Shown here piece by piece: positions 27,926-37,060 of a DNA stretch of 64,000 nucleotides. The notes beneath the pieces are model-generated. The model was not told the DNA's origin, searched no databases, and saw only the letters and a program-made list of their open reading frames with translations. Numbering within the stretch: the first letter of the stretch is position 1; every line of letters starts with the position of its first letter. This DNA is from Myxococcales bacterium (lineage in GTDB: Bacteria > Myxococcota_C > UBA6777), in NCBI GenBank assembly GCA_020632975.1, contig JACKEL010000006.1:124001-188000 (forward strand). The letters run 5' to 3'. The position numbers were made by a program, and so were the translations under genes.

Positions 27926-28663
27926 ATGAACTCGAACTTTCCGCCGACCGAACGTGTAACACCTCGCTCTCACGGCGTCCAGTCTGCTCTTAAAGCCCCT
28001 GAAACCAAAGGACTCTCCAAACAAGAGTGGGAAGAGCTTGGGAGAAAGTTTGGTTGGATCCCTGCCCTTGCGATGCTTTTGTTGTTTGTGTGGTGGTTGA
28101 CTTACGAGGCGCCCCTACGACCTGTCGGGCGCTTGCCTCAACCCATTCAAAAAGGACTGCCCAAACCACTCCAACTCCCAGCTCCCCCAGGCTACCAGTT
28201 TTCGACCCGCTATAGCTACGATATTACTGCGCTGATCTTGTCACGGACCCGTTATACTTCTGATGCAGAAAGCGCCCTTTCACCTGTGGACTTTGCCCTT
28301 GGATGGGGCGTGATCCCCATGAAAAGAAACTTGTCCACGATCAAATGGAGCCAGTGGGGTCGATGGTACACAGCTTATCCGCAGTCCAAAAACTCCCCCT
28401 CAAACACTGTGATATCGCGAAACTCCGCCAACACCCACATCGTCCCAGCCACCAACGACGCTCCCTTGCGCAAAAAGCTTATGGGCTTTCGTCGAGGTGA
28501 TCTCGTCCGCCTCAAGGGTTATCTTTTGGTAGCAAGGTCTTCCACGACAGGCTGGCGATGGTTTTCTTCGATAACACGGGATGATACAGGAGGTGGGGCT
28601 TGCGAGGTCATGTATGTTACCGAGGCCGAAAAGCTCGACCCACGGACTTTTTCAGGACAATGA
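27926..28663 (+). CDS. Conserved hypothetical membrane protein
   Basis: A protein of 245 residues with one membrane helix (about 45-62: WIPALAMLLLFVWWLTYEA) and a folded C-terminal domain carrying DFALGWGVIPM, WSQWGRWY, HIVPA, RRGDLVRLKGYLL and SSITRDDTGGGACEVMYV. From memory, similar strings (a WG-containing segment, HxxPA, RRGDxVRxxGYL, TRDDTGxGACE) occur in an uncharacterised bacterial family often found next to unrelated genes; I know of no proven function. The ribosome site is weak. It converges with the acyl-CoA dehydrogenase gene (12-bp gap). Confidence 0.7.
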   Translation: MNSNFPPTERVTPRSHGVQSALKAPETKGLSKQEWEELGRKFGWIPALAMLLLFVWWLTYEAPLRPVGRLPQPIQKGLPKPLQLPAPPGYQFSTRYSYDITALILSRTRYTSDAESALSPVDFALGWGVIPMKRNLSTIKWSQWGRWYTAYPQSKNSPSNTVISRNSANTHIVPATNDAPLRKKLMGFRRGDLVRLKGYLLVARSSTTGWRWFSSITRDDTGGGACEVMYVTEAEKLDPRTFSGQ

Positions 28664-28675
28664 GGAGGTTTCAGA

Positions 28676-29833
28676 TTATCTCTTACGCGAGGGCAAGATA
28701 TCTTCGAGCTTCGCGATAATCCCCAGCATGATCTCATCCGCTCCGCCACCAATAGAAAGCAAGCGCGCATCGCGATAATAACGAGCCATGGGGTATTCTT
28801 CCATGTAGCCCATCCCACCGTGAAATTGAATACATGTATCCGCCACTTGACGCACCAAACGACCTGCTTTGAGTTTGGCCATCGACACTTCGCGGGTCAC
28901 GTCTTCGCCTTCGATCATGCGGCGCGCACAAGAATAGTTGAGTTGACGCAAACACTCGATCTCGGTCAGCAACTCTGCGATATGGAAGTGAATCCACTGA
29001 TTCTCAATCAAGGGTTGACCAAAGGTCTTGCGCTCTTTGCAATAACGAATGGTCATCCGCACGATGCTTTCGGCTCCCCCAGCAGCCAACACGGAGCCGA
29101 TCAGTCGCTCTTTTTGGAACTGTTGCATCTGCAAGATAAAGCCCATGCCTTCTTGCCCGATGCAGTAGCTTTTTGGGACGCGCACATTCTCAAAGTGCAG
29201 TTCTGCCGTATCGCTCGAAAGGTTCCCCATCTTCTTGAGCTTGCGACCCACACTAACACCGGGTGTTGTCGTGGGAACCACGATCAGCGACATCCCGCGA
29301 AAGCTCGTTCCAGGGGTGGTACGCGCCAACAAACACAGCCAGTCTGCTTTGCAACCGTTTGTGATATAGGTCTTGCTGCCGTTGATGATGTAGTCATCCC
29401 CATCAGACTCAGCACGGGTGAGGATCGCCGCGACGTCTGAACCAGCGCTAGGCTCGGTCACTGCGATGGATGCAACCATCTCTCCACGGATCGCAGGTGC
29501 CAAGAACTCTCGCTTGAGTTCGTCGCTACCAAACATCGCCAAAGCAGGCGTCGCCATATCTGTTTGAACTGCGATGGCCATGGGAACCCCCGCACACTTG
29601 GTACGCGAGATCTCTTCGGCCAAGACGACGTTGTAAGAGTAATCAAGCCCCAACCCACCAAACTCTTCAGGGTAGGATGGCCCCAAAAAACCCAGATCTC
29701 CCATCTTTTTGAACAATTCGTGCGAAGGAAACTCTTCGGCCTCTTCCCATGCATCAACGTAAGGGTTGATCTCTTGGTCCACAAACTTTCGCACGCTTTG
29801 GCGAAACATCTGGTGTTCTTGTGTAAACTTCAT
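28676..29833 (-). CDS. Acyl-CoA dehydrogenase
   Basis: A protein of 385 residues of the FAD-dependent acyl-CoA dehydrogenase family. Motifs: ASIAVTEPSAGSDVAAI, YIINGSKTYITNG, ERKTFGQPL, QFHGGMGYMEEYP and RLLSIGGGADEIML. It oxidises an acyl-CoA to the enoyl-CoA, passing electrons to ETF. The N-terminus (MKFTQEHQMFRQSVRKFV) and VQTDMATPAL resemble citronellyl-CoA or short branched-chain dehydrogenases. Together with the MCC-like operon in this window, this hints at isoprenoid or leucine catabolism, although the genes are not adjacent. Start at 29833, with GGAG eight nucleotides upstream. Confidence 0.93.
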   Translation of the reverse strand: MKFTQEHQMFRQSVRKFVDQEINPYVDAWEEAEEFPSHELFKKMGDLGFLGPSYPEEFGGLGLDYSYNVVLAEEISRTKCAGVPMAIAVQTDMATPALAMFGSDELKREFLAPAIRGEMVASIAVTEPSAGSDVAAILTRAESDGDDYIINGSKTYITNGCKADWLCLLARTTPGTSFRGMSLIVVPTTTPGVSVGRKLKKMGNLSSDTAELHFENVRVPKSYCIGQEGMGFILQMQQFQKERLIGSVLAAGGAESIVRMTIRYCKERKTFGQPLIENQWIHFHIAELLTEIECLRQLNYSCARRMIEGEDVTREVSMAKLKAGRLVRQVADTCIQFHGGMGYMEEYPMARYYRDARLLSIGGGADEIMLGIIAKLEDILPSRKR

Positions 29834-30015
29834 CAACAAGTCTCCATTCGGTTTGGGGCTTTTTGTAAAGTACAATCAAGGATGTCCAAAGATTTTTGGA
29901 TGTATAGCAAACTCATCGTAGCCCCACTACGTAAGACAACGCAACCATCAAAGGCGACGACCTTTCTAGATCCCGAAAACATCAACAAAAACAAGAAATA
30001 TTTTAGGATAAGATC

Positions 30016-30570
30016 ATGAAGCAAAACTCGGTTAAGCTCTCAAAATTCGTCTCTTTTCTTCTGCGCCATGGCGCAGAAGAAAATGGATTAACCCTAGATG
30101 ATCAAGGCTTTACACCACTCGATGAAGTTTGGTCGCTTATTCAAAAAAGATACAAACATCGCTTTCGCTTCGAAGAGTTCGAAGAAGTGCTTCAAGGTGA
30201 CAAGGACGGAAAAAAACGCTTTGAGCAAAAAGACGGTCTTGTCCGCGCACTTTATGGACACAGTAAAGTCAAAGCCATTGTCTACGAAGACGCCACCCCC
30301 CCGACCTTCCTCTTCCACGGCACCACCCCAGACGCACTTCTCAAGATTCAAAAAACAGGGCTTTCGCCGATGCAACGTCAGTATGTTCACCTGACCATCG
30401 ACTTAGAGCGAGCGCGTTCTGTGGCACGTCGCTACAGTCCCAACCCTATCATCTTGCGCGTTCATGCAGCAGATGCGCACGCAGCAGGGATCCGCTTCTT
30501 CCAACCTGACAACGAACACTTCCTTTCTGAGCCGATCCCACCGCAGTATCTCGAAGAAACGGATCTCTGA
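30016..30570 (+). CDS. kptA: RNA 2'-phosphotransferase (Tpt1/KptA)
   Basis: A protein of 184 residues, a typical KptA length. KptA transfers an RNA 2'-phosphate to NAD+, the last step of eukaryotic tRNA splicing; its purpose in bacteria is unclear. The N-terminal winged helix has LSKFVSFLLRHGAE and LTLDDQGFTPLDEVW. The C-terminal ART-like domain has ALYGHSKV (where relatives have RANQGHS), TFLFHGTT, QYVHLTID and IILRVHA. The catalytic Arg-His-Arg-Arg set appears at least partly present (RH in LLRHG, R in VRALYGHS). It sits in a patch that looks more AT-rich than the neighbouring genes, suggesting possible transfer. Confidence 0.92.
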   Translation: MKQNSVKLSKFVSFLLRHGAEENGLTLDDQGFTPLDEVWSLIQKRYKHRFRFEEFEEVLQGDKDGKKRFEQKDGLVRALYGHSKVKAIVYEDATPPTFLFHGTTPDALLKIQKTGLSPMQRQYVHLTIDLERARSVARRYSPNPIILRVHAADAHAAGIRFFQPDNEHFLSEPIPPQYLEETDL

Positions 30571-30702
30571 TCCTGTGCAAAACGCAACAACGCCTCACTT
30601 CGTGTGATTGACACGAAACCACCGAGCATCCCACATTGGTTTCCCTCTCCGTGATTTTCGAAAAGATACACTTTCAAAATAGTTGTTTGATGAGGAGAAA
30701 CC

Positions 30703-31956
30703 ATGGAAAAAAAGGAAGATCGTCTCTGGTGGGGAGTCTCAATTGCAGATGTTTTTGAAGTAACAGATAATCCAGCAGCTCTCGAATCCCCAGAGAAAGC
30801 CCTCGAAGCACAACCGGACAAAGCCGTTCTGGAAAGCATGCTTGAGGAAGAATTTGTGAGCGTAAATCTTTTTGTAGAGAAGCTTCAGGCTTGGCATCTC
30901 AAAGAGTTACTTAAAGCTCTCCCTCAAGTCCAATCACTTTGTATATCTTACAAAAAACACGCAGAGCCTGGTGTGTTGACTTTGTTGAGCGAGTATCCAA
31001 ACCTGAACTCGCTGTCTTTGCCGGACAGTAAACTCAAGCTTCGAGTTGAAGATATCGAAGAGCTGGCAGTTCTCTCCAATCTCGAAGAGCTTTCCCTTGA
31101 CAAGTTGGAAAGCGAAGATTGTTTGGCTCCCCTCATCCAAAGCCATCATATCGAGATGCTTTCTGTTCTTGAGACAAAAGATTCGGTCTCTTTCCTGCAA
31201 GCTCTCACCAAGCTGACATGGCTGCAAAAACTATCTCTGAACTTAAAACGTCCGATCCCTAGGGAGGGTTGGGAGATACTTGGCAAGTTATCCCAGCTCA
31301 CCGAACTGAGCATCATCAACAAGACAAAAAGCAATCTGTTCGCGGAATGGCAGGATGCATCGTGGCTGCATTCGTTGCATCATTTAAAAAAGCTTGGATG
31401 GGTAGATGCAAAGTTTTCAGTCCAACACCTTCAAGAGATCGTTGGTGCTTCTCCTCACCTCACTTCCCTATCTTTCGAAGAATGTCACTTTCGACCGGGT
31501 GCCTTGGAACAATGCGCCCAACTCAAGACGCTAGAAAACTTCGAGTTGGTGGAGTGTCAGTATCCAAAGGGTGCCAATTGGAACTTTTTGGAACGGATGC
31601 GGGGCCTCGAACATGCGAACTTTGCAGGAGAAGACCTCCCCAAAGGTCTCGCCAGCACCATCTCTCGTATGAGAGGATTGCGTTCGTTGGAAATCTTATC
31701 TTTTGACCTTGAGCCCGAAGATTACGAGATTCTTGAGGGGCTCAAAGATCGCCTAGAACTGGATTTAATCCCGGACTCTCCAGCGTTCAGTCACCTAGAA
31801 AAGGAGATAACCGCGTTCACTGATTATGTGAATGAGTTATCTGAGCGAGTGGACAAACTCTCTAACAGAACTCCCACTCTCCGAGAGCGCGTCCTTCCAT
31901 ACCTTATCTTCTGGCTCATCGTTGGTGGCTTTATGCTTCTCATGTGGCTTTTGTAA
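30703..31956 (+). CDS. Leucine-rich-repeat-like protein with C-terminal membrane anchor
   Basis: A protein of 417 residues. Degenerate leucine-rich repeats run from about 60 to 330 (NLNSLSLPDSKLKL, NLEELSLDKLES, WLQKLSLNLKRP, HLTSLSFEECHF). A short coiled coil follows (about 365-400, DYVNELSERVDKLSNRTPTL), then a single C-terminal transmembrane helix (YLIFWLIVGGFMLLMWLL). Being tail-anchored, the repeats would face the cytoplasm. Such repeats usually bind proteins. GAGGAG precedes the ATG. It is more AT-rich than most genes of the window. No partner or function can be named. Confidence 0.75.
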   Translation: MEKKEDRLWWGVSIADVFEVTDNPAALESPEKALEAQPDKAVLESMLEEEFVSVNLFVEKLQAWHLKELLKALPQVQSLCISYKKHAEPGVLTLLSEYPNLNSLSLPDSKLKLRVEDIEELAVLSNLEELSLDKLESEDCLAPLIQSHHIEMLSVLETKDSVSFLQALTKLTWLQKLSLNLKRPIPREGWEILGKLSQLTELSIINKTKSNLFAEWQDASWLHSLHHLKKLGWVDAKFSVQHLQEIVGASPHLTSLSFEECHFRPGALEQCAQLKTLENFELVECQYPKGANWNFLERMRGLEHANFAGEDLPKGLASTISRMRGLRSLEILSFDLEPEDYEILEGLKDRLELDLIPDSPAFSHLEKEITAFTDYVNELSERVDKLSNRTPTLRERVLPYLIFWLIVGGFMLLMWLL

Positions 31957-32126
31957 AGCTAACAAGCCATCCCCCCTTTTGAAGAGCTTTTGCCACATTG
32001 ACCGTCATCCTGGGCAGATGGTGGACTCTGAAACCACAAGAAGAAGACCCTGAAACCGCATCCCCAAAGCCCCCATCAGCGATCCCACCCTCTATCACGT
32101 CGCCACAATGTGCTTTCCAAATGCGT

Positions 32127-32831
32127 TTATGGGCGAACCCACAAGACTTGCCCCATCACTTCACATCGCAAAGCAAACTTCTTGCAGATCACGTCTGTGA
32201 CTTGTTTTCGAGAAGAAGCTCTGATCTTCACGGTCAGTCCGTGCTTTTCGGGGATAGACTTATCAAAAGAAAGCTTGAGTCCTTGGAATTCTGCGACTTT
32301 TCGAAAAAGCCTCGAAAGAGAAACTCTCTCGAAGGTCAGAACGAAAGACGAAGCGGGCCGCTGCTTGGGGTTCTTTAACAGGACAGCACTTACGTGGATC
32401 TTGGCCTCTGCGATCTTCTTGACCTTTGCGGTCGTCGAGAAATGAAACTGTTGTTTTGGCAGGATCGGGCCTGATTCGATGCGAATCGGCTGTAACTCAT
32501 CGCCCAACTTGAGCGCGCCCATGAGTTTGATTTGGTTGGGTGGGATGGTCTCGATCCCCAAGTTGAGCCAAGTCCCTCCATTTTGGATATCGAGGCGTTT
32601 GTTGGCTTTGCGTTTGTAGAAGGCCAAGAAGGACTTTGAACGTGTGCGCGTGGTGTTTCGATAACGCAACTCGACTCGGACTTGGACAGACAAAAAGCGG
32701 TACTGGGCCAACTCATCTTGTGAAACAGAGATCTTCGGGGGAGGCGCATCAGCCCACGCGAGCGAAGGAATCGCAAACATCAAAACAAACAACCCAAAAA
32801 ACAAGGGTATCCCAAAACGACGGCACAACAT
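32127..32831 (-). CDS. Secreted protein with C-terminal STN (secretin/TonB N-terminal-like) domain
   Basis: A protein of 234 residues from the ATG at 32831 (AAGGAGG five nucleotides upstream). A signal peptide (cleavage near SLAWA-DAPPP) is followed by an unrecognised beta-rich middle domain. A C-terminal region (about 170-234: FERVSLSRLFRKVAEFQGLK, then SFDKSIP, KIRASSRKQVTDVICKKFAL) matches the STN short domain of secretins and TonB receptors. There is no barrel or secretin domain after it, so it is not itself a pore. It is divergent from the TPR protein gene across a long intergenic region. Confidence 0.68.
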   Translation of the reverse strand: MLCRRFGIPLFFGLFVLMFAIPSLAWADAPPPKISVSQDELAQYRFLSVQVRVELRYRNTTRTRSKSFLAFYKRKANKRLDIQNGGTWLNLGIETIPPNQIKLMGALKLGDELQPIRIESGPILPKQQFHFSTTAKVKKIAEAKIHVSAVLLKNPKQRPASSFVLTFERVSLSRLFRKVAEFQGLKLSFDKSIPEKHGLTVKIRASSRKQVTDVICKKFALRCEVMGQVLWVRP

Positions 32832-33264
32832 CGTAGCCTCCTTGGACATTGAGAAAAGAGATCGGCTGGAAAACAGGGGTGGGTATGCTCTTCGTGAGGG
32901 TCTACGGCTCAAGCGAGCTTGTCAAGGACATCTTGTTTTCGTGGCTGGTACAAAGCGGACTGGGCTGTAGCAGTTCGTTCACACCCGTGTCGATCTGCGC
33001 CACAACTCTTCCGCTTCATCCGCGCCAAATTTTCTTCGTCCCAAAGAACATCTGCTTGACGGGACCTATCCAAAACGTGCTAAGTTTCCGCACAAACAGA
33101 AAAGCCTAAGAGAGAGAGTCTGACACCCTCTGTCAACTTTCCAAGGCTGGCCCCATTTGTGCAAAGTCTTCTTCCCCACAACGCAGCTCTTGTCCTTCAA
33201 GAGCGTGATGATCTCGATAGCACGTATCTTTTGGAAGATCTTTGTGGTGAGAACAAACAAAACG
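32832..33264. other. Divergent intergenic region
   Basis: About 430 bp between the divergent STN-domain and TPR genes. I see no convincing gene. A TTGACG at 33056-33061 could be a -35 box facing the TPR gene, but no good -10 follows. A TTGACA on the opposite strand near 33135 is similarly unsupported. Short complementary pieces occur but nothing structured enough to name. Confidence 0.4.
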
Positions 33265-34164
33265 ATGTTGCATTGGATTCACACATACACAAACAGCCCT
33301 CTCTGTCAAAGAAAGAGGAGCACCCAAAAGGCCCGTTGGTTGGTCTTTTTGGGATGGTTGTTTCTGTGGACGAGCCCTGCACATGCGAACCCCTGCCCTC
33401 CCCCAGCCTCTTTAGAGCCCGATCGTTGCGGGGAAAAACAACCTGAGCAGCTAGAAAAAGACCTTCGTGAAGGCGTGAAACTTTACCAAAAAGGTGAGTT
33501 TTCTTCCGCGATTGAAGCCTTTGAGAAGGCGAGACAAAACAATCCATCTCGCCCATTGCTTCGCTATTATCTCGCGCGAGCCTATCTCCAAATGGCCGAG
33601 CGTTACGGGTCCCAAGGCGACAAACAACAACAGCGTCTCTACTACCAACGAGCGTTGAAAGAAGATCCGCGTTTGATTGAAAATCCGAAGTTTGTCGCGC
33701 ATTACAAAAAGTTGCAGACGCAAAATGACCTTGGGAAGACGATCACCCCACAACTCAAACCGCGCAAAAAACGGGTCTGGAACTTGGGCTTGGGTTTAAG
33801 TGCGGGGATCGAGGGTTTGGGAGGGATTCAAGTCAGCTTGTTGTTGTGGGGTCTTTTGAATCCTATCGTGACATTTGCCCCAGGCTCACCTTCTTTGGAT
33901 ATCTCCTTTCGGATCATCCCTTTACGAAGCTTTGCATGGTCTCCTTATATTGGTGGAGGCATCATGATGCCGATCCGCAGTTGGACGGGTGCGCTCAGTA
34001 GCATCTTTCCAGAACCAGTGATGCACTTTGACTTGGGGGTTCACTTCATCTCAGAGTTGGGATTCTCTTTTACGGCGGGACTTAGCTTCGTTTACAACTT
34101 TGATCCACAGACATCTCTGCCCTTTTTACCCCTCCCCAGCCTCAACTTCTTTTGGTACTTCTGA
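33265..34164 (+). CDS. Secreted TPR protein with possible outer-membrane beta domain
   Basis: A protein of about 299 residues. The start is uncertain; the ATG at 33265 is the nearest sensible one before the signal peptide (RWLVFLGWLFLWTSPAHA). After cleavage come one or two TPR units (EQLEKDLREGVKLYQKGEF, SAIEAFEKARQNN, LLRYYLARAYLQMAE), a Lys/Arg-rich linker, and then an aromatic, amphipathic beta-rich C-terminal 130 residues ending in aromatic NFFWYF. That end is typical of small outer-membrane beta-barrels whose terminal Phe is recognised for insertion. Function unknown. It lies 7 bp from a convergent propeller gene. Confidence 0.65.
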   Translation: MLHWIHTYTNSPLCQRKRSTQKARWLVFLGWLFLWTSPAHANPCPPPASLEPDRCGEKQPEQLEKDLREGVKLYQKGEFSSAIEAFEKARQNNPSRPLLRYYLARAYLQMAERYGSQGDKQQQRLYYQRALKEDPRLIENPKFVAHYKKLQTQNDLGKTITPQLKPRKKRVWNLGLGLSAGIEGLGGIQVSLLLWGLLNPIVTFAPGSPSLDISFRIIPLRSFAWSPYIGGGIMMPIRSWTGALSSIFPEPVMHFDLGVHFISELGFSFTAGLSFVYNFDPQTSLPFLPLPSLNFFWYF

Positions 34165-34170
34165 CGACCG

Positions 34171-35610
34171 TCACTTCTGCTTTTGCGCGTGGATGGCGTA
34201 AAAGTGGCCTCCCATCGTGCCCACATAAATCGTCTTTTTGTCAGGTGAGAAAGCCCCACCAGCGGACGTTTCGCCACCTGTAAAGAAGTCATAAGCAAGC
34301 TTGCCATCGCGATCGAAAGCATAGAAGTAAGCTGCACGCGAACCCAAGAAGAAGTTGCCTTCTTTGTCTACGAGCGGATGACCGCGATAAGAGCCTTCAC
34401 TTTGGCGGATAAAGCGACGCAATAGACCTTGGGGTGTAAGCAAGTACACACCTCTGTCGTAGCGCACAGCGATGATATCCCCGTCAGGTCGCACAACAGG
34501 CCATACCATCGGGAAGATCTTCTTGTAGTTCTTTTTCTTTGCGGGGCCAAAGGCGGGCGTCTTTTCGTAAGGGGAAAGTTCTTGGCCGTGGTTGTGCCCA
34601 TGATGATGGCCTCGACGACCGCGCCGCATCCCCTTCTTACCGCGTTTTTTCATCATCTCCTTGATGCGTTCCATCAACTTGTCGCGGAGTTCTTTTTTGC
34701 TCAGAGGACGGGGCATATCGCCTGCTGCTGCGGTAGTCGCGCGAGAAGTAGGACGCGAAGCAGGCTTCCAAGTCTTCGCGATATCGGGCGGTAGATAATG
34801 CCAGCGAAACTTTCCTTGTGGATCAATGCTCACAACCCGCGCATCTGTCGTACCAAAGAACAGATTGCCCGAACGATCGAAGGCAGGTCCTGACATCCGC
34901 TTACCAAAGAAGTAGGTCCAACGCTTTGCTTTGGTTTTCAGATCCCAAGCGTAGATGTTGTGGCGATCACCAAAATAAAGCGTATTATCGGGACCTACCA
35001 CTGGGCAAGAAAAGATCAAGGGCAGATCTTTCCCCAAAGTATAGGGCTTTCCAGTCTTGGTGTAGTACGCAACCAAAACGAGGTCACCTGCTGTAAAGAC
35101 CACCTCACGGCCTTTTTCGTCTTTCCCATACACGGGAGGACAGCCAAAAAGCAATTGACGTGGCTTGTGTTTCCACAGCGAGCGGCCTTCACGATGGAAA
35201 GCCTCGATAAATCCCTGGTGTGTATTGACGACCACGACCCCCGAAGGAGATATCGACGGACTCAACACGATACCTTCGAGCTTGGCCTCCCACTGGATGT
35301 TTGCGCTCGGTGAGAGCGACAAGAAGCGACCATTTGCTGTACCAACAAAGATGGTTCCATCCGCGTCTACGACGGGTTGGGAATGGATGGCCCCTTTGAG
35401 ATCGAGGCCCCACTTTTTGATGGGCCCGATGCGACCGAAGCCTTCGTCTGGAGGCTTACAAGCGCCAAGGGAGATCCCCCCCAAGAGAAAGAAAGCCAAC
35501 CAAAGCACCCGTCGCGGAGAACGAGCCTGAAAAGAAGAGGATTGCGTAAATGCCTTTGTTTCGGTGTTTTGGGCACGCGAGAAAAGGCGAGTGAAGCTCC
35601 ACTCGAACAT
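34171..35610 (-). CDS. PQQ-like beta-propeller lipoprotein
   Basis: A protein of 479 residues. A long N-region leads to the lipobox LGAC (Cys51). The mature part is a PQQ/WD40-like propeller with repeats such as VVDADGTIFVGTANGRFLSL, SPSGVVVVNTHQGFIEAF, VGPDNTLYFGDRHNIYAWDL, FDRSGNLFFGTTDARVVSID and FSPDKKTIYVGTMGGHFYAI. Such proteins often act as envelope assembly or binding scaffolds (BamB-like); the real role is unknown. Between two blades there is an insertion that is first Lys/Arg-rich and then has a HHHGHNHG cluster, absent from usual propellers. GGAG lies ten nucleotides before the ATG. Confidence 0.83.
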   Translation of the reverse strand: MFEWSFTRLFSRAQNTETKAFTQSSSFQARSPRRVLWLAFFLLGGISLGACKPPDEGFGRIGPIKKWGLDLKGAIHSQPVVDADGTIFVGTANGRFLSLSPSANIQWEAKLEGIVLSPSISPSGVVVVNTHQGFIEAFHREGRSLWKHKPRQLLFGCPPVYGKDEKGREVVFTAGDLVLVAYYTKTGKPYTLGKDLPLIFSCPVVGPDNTLYFGDRHNIYAWDLKTKAKRWTYFFGKRMSGPAFDRSGNLFFGTTDARVVSIDPQGKFRWHYLPPDIAKTWKPASRPTSRATTAAAGDMPRPLSKKELRDKLMERIKEMMKKRGKKGMRRGRRGHHHGHNHGQELSPYEKTPAFGPAKKKNYKKIFPMVWPVVRPDGDIIAVRYDRGVYLLTPQGLLRRFIRQSEGSYRGHPLVDKEGNFFLGSRAAYFYAFDRDGKLAYDFFTGGETSAGGAFSPDKKTIYVGTMGGHFYAIHAQKQK

Positions 35611-35676
35611 GCGATCAAGTCTCCGTCGATGTGATGGGGTCTAAAGGCGAGAAGGAAGGCAATAAAGACGATCAGG

Positions 35677-36762
35677 TCAGGCGTTTTTGCGCGCGAACTC
35701 TTCCATAAACGCGGCCAACTTCTCTGCGCCCTCCACAGGGATAGCATTGTAATTGGAGATGCGAATACCACCGCTCAGTTTGTGTCCCTTGAGACCGAGG
35801 AAGCCAGCGCTTTTGGCTTCAGACACAAACTTTTTCTCAAGGTCTTCGCTGGGCAAACGCAAGGTCACGTTCATCAACGAACGATCCGCCTTTTCGACAC
35901 AGCCTCGGTAAAACTCGGGTCGCTCATCACAAAGGCGATACAAGACGTCCGCTTTTTGCTGATTGCGCTTGCCGATCTCCGCAAGGCCACCTTCTTCTTC
36001 GAGCCATTCAAGAACCAGATCCAAGATAAAGATGCTCCACACAGGAGGTGTGTTATAGAGGGAGTTTTTATCGATGTATGTGCGATAACGCAACATCATG
36101 GGGATATGGCTGTCTTGACGGGCTTTTTGCGCAAAGCTCTCCTTGATCAAAACAACGGTAACGCCCGCAGGTCCGAGATTTTTCTGCGCCCCTGCGTAGA
36201 TCATATCGTAGCGATTGTAATCATGGGGACGGCTTGCGATATCCGAAGACATATCCGCCACCAAAGCCACATCTCCCGTATCAGGAGCTTCGTGCCATTG
36301 GCCCCCGTAGATGGTGTTGTTGGTGGTGATATGAAGGTAGTCTTCATCGCCTTTGAGCATGTCTTTTTGGAACTTGGGGATGTAGGAGAAGTGGCGATCT
36401 TCGCTTGAAGCCACCACACGTGTCTCTCCAAAACGCGCTGATTCAGCGATCGACCCTTCGGACCAGTTGCCTGTGTTGATGTAGGCCGCAGCGGTCTTGA
36501 GGAAGTTCATAGGAAGCATCGCAAACTGCATACGCGCACCGCCCTGAACAAAAAGGACGTGTGTGCTTGCATCAAGGCCAAGAAGACGACGAAGCCGCGT
36601 TTGAGCGCTTTCGAGCACAGACTCAAACTCTGCGGAACGGTGGCTGATCTCCATAATTCCCGCGCCCATCCCACGGAAGTCAAACAACGCATCTTTCGCT
36701 TTTTCCAACACAGACACAGGCAAAGCAGCAGGACCGGGATAAAAATTATAAATACGCCCCAT
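35677..36762 (-). CDS. serC: Phosphoserine aminotransferase
   Basis: A protein of 361 residues, the usual length. It is a PLP-dependent transaminase making 3-phosphoserine for serine and pyridoxine synthesis. Motifs: IYNFYPGPAALP near the start, EISHRSAEFE, FVQGGARMQFAM, VADMSSDIASRP, AGAQKNLGPAGVT (PLP-binding Lys) and a C-terminal GLKGHKLSGGIRISNYNA. The ATG at 36762 has AAGGAGG nine nucleotides upstream; an ATG abutting the Shine-Dalgarno is unlikely. It is divergent from pepF. Confidence 0.96.
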   Translation of the reverse strand: MGRIYNFYPGPAALPVSVLEKAKDALFDFRGMGAGIMEISHRSAEFESVLESAQTRLRRLLGLDASTHVLFVQGGARMQFAMLPMNFLKTAAAYINTGNWSEGSIAESARFGETRVVASSEDRHFSYIPKFQKDMLKGDEDYLHITTNNTIYGGQWHEAPDTGDVALVADMSSDIASRPHDYNRYDMIYAGAQKNLGPAGVTVVLIKESFAQKARQDSHIPMMLRYRTYIDKNSLYNTPPVWSIFILDLVLEWLEEEGGLAEIGKRNQQKADVLYRLCDERPEFYRGCVEKADRSLMNVTLRLPSEDLEKKFVSEAKSAGFLGLKGHKLSGGIRISNYNAIPVEGAEKLAAFMEEFARKNA

Positions 36763-37060
36763 CGCGATCATCCTCCTTGGTAAAGTCTCTTGGCTCGCGT
36801 CCAACAGACACAAAGCCCGACCGTTCGAGCGCCCAAAGATGCCACTCCTCACCCACTTTGACAAGCGGATATCTTAAAAAAGACGCAAAATACAGACGAT
36901 GCGCAGATCACCTCTTGCTTCCAACCCAAGCGTCACGCACTATGCCCTACCTAAGCCAAGCCTCTCCAAGCACTGCGTAACAAAGCTTTGCCGCGCAACG
37001 ACAACAGGAGAGGCCAGAAAATCGTTTGGCCAGCCAACAAAGTACGCAAAGGAGCGCAAG

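Noticed and set aside
36899..37060. Upstream extension of pepF from 36899.
   Set aside because: The ATG at 37061 has a strong ribosome site and the usual N-terminus; the extension lacks similarity to the family.
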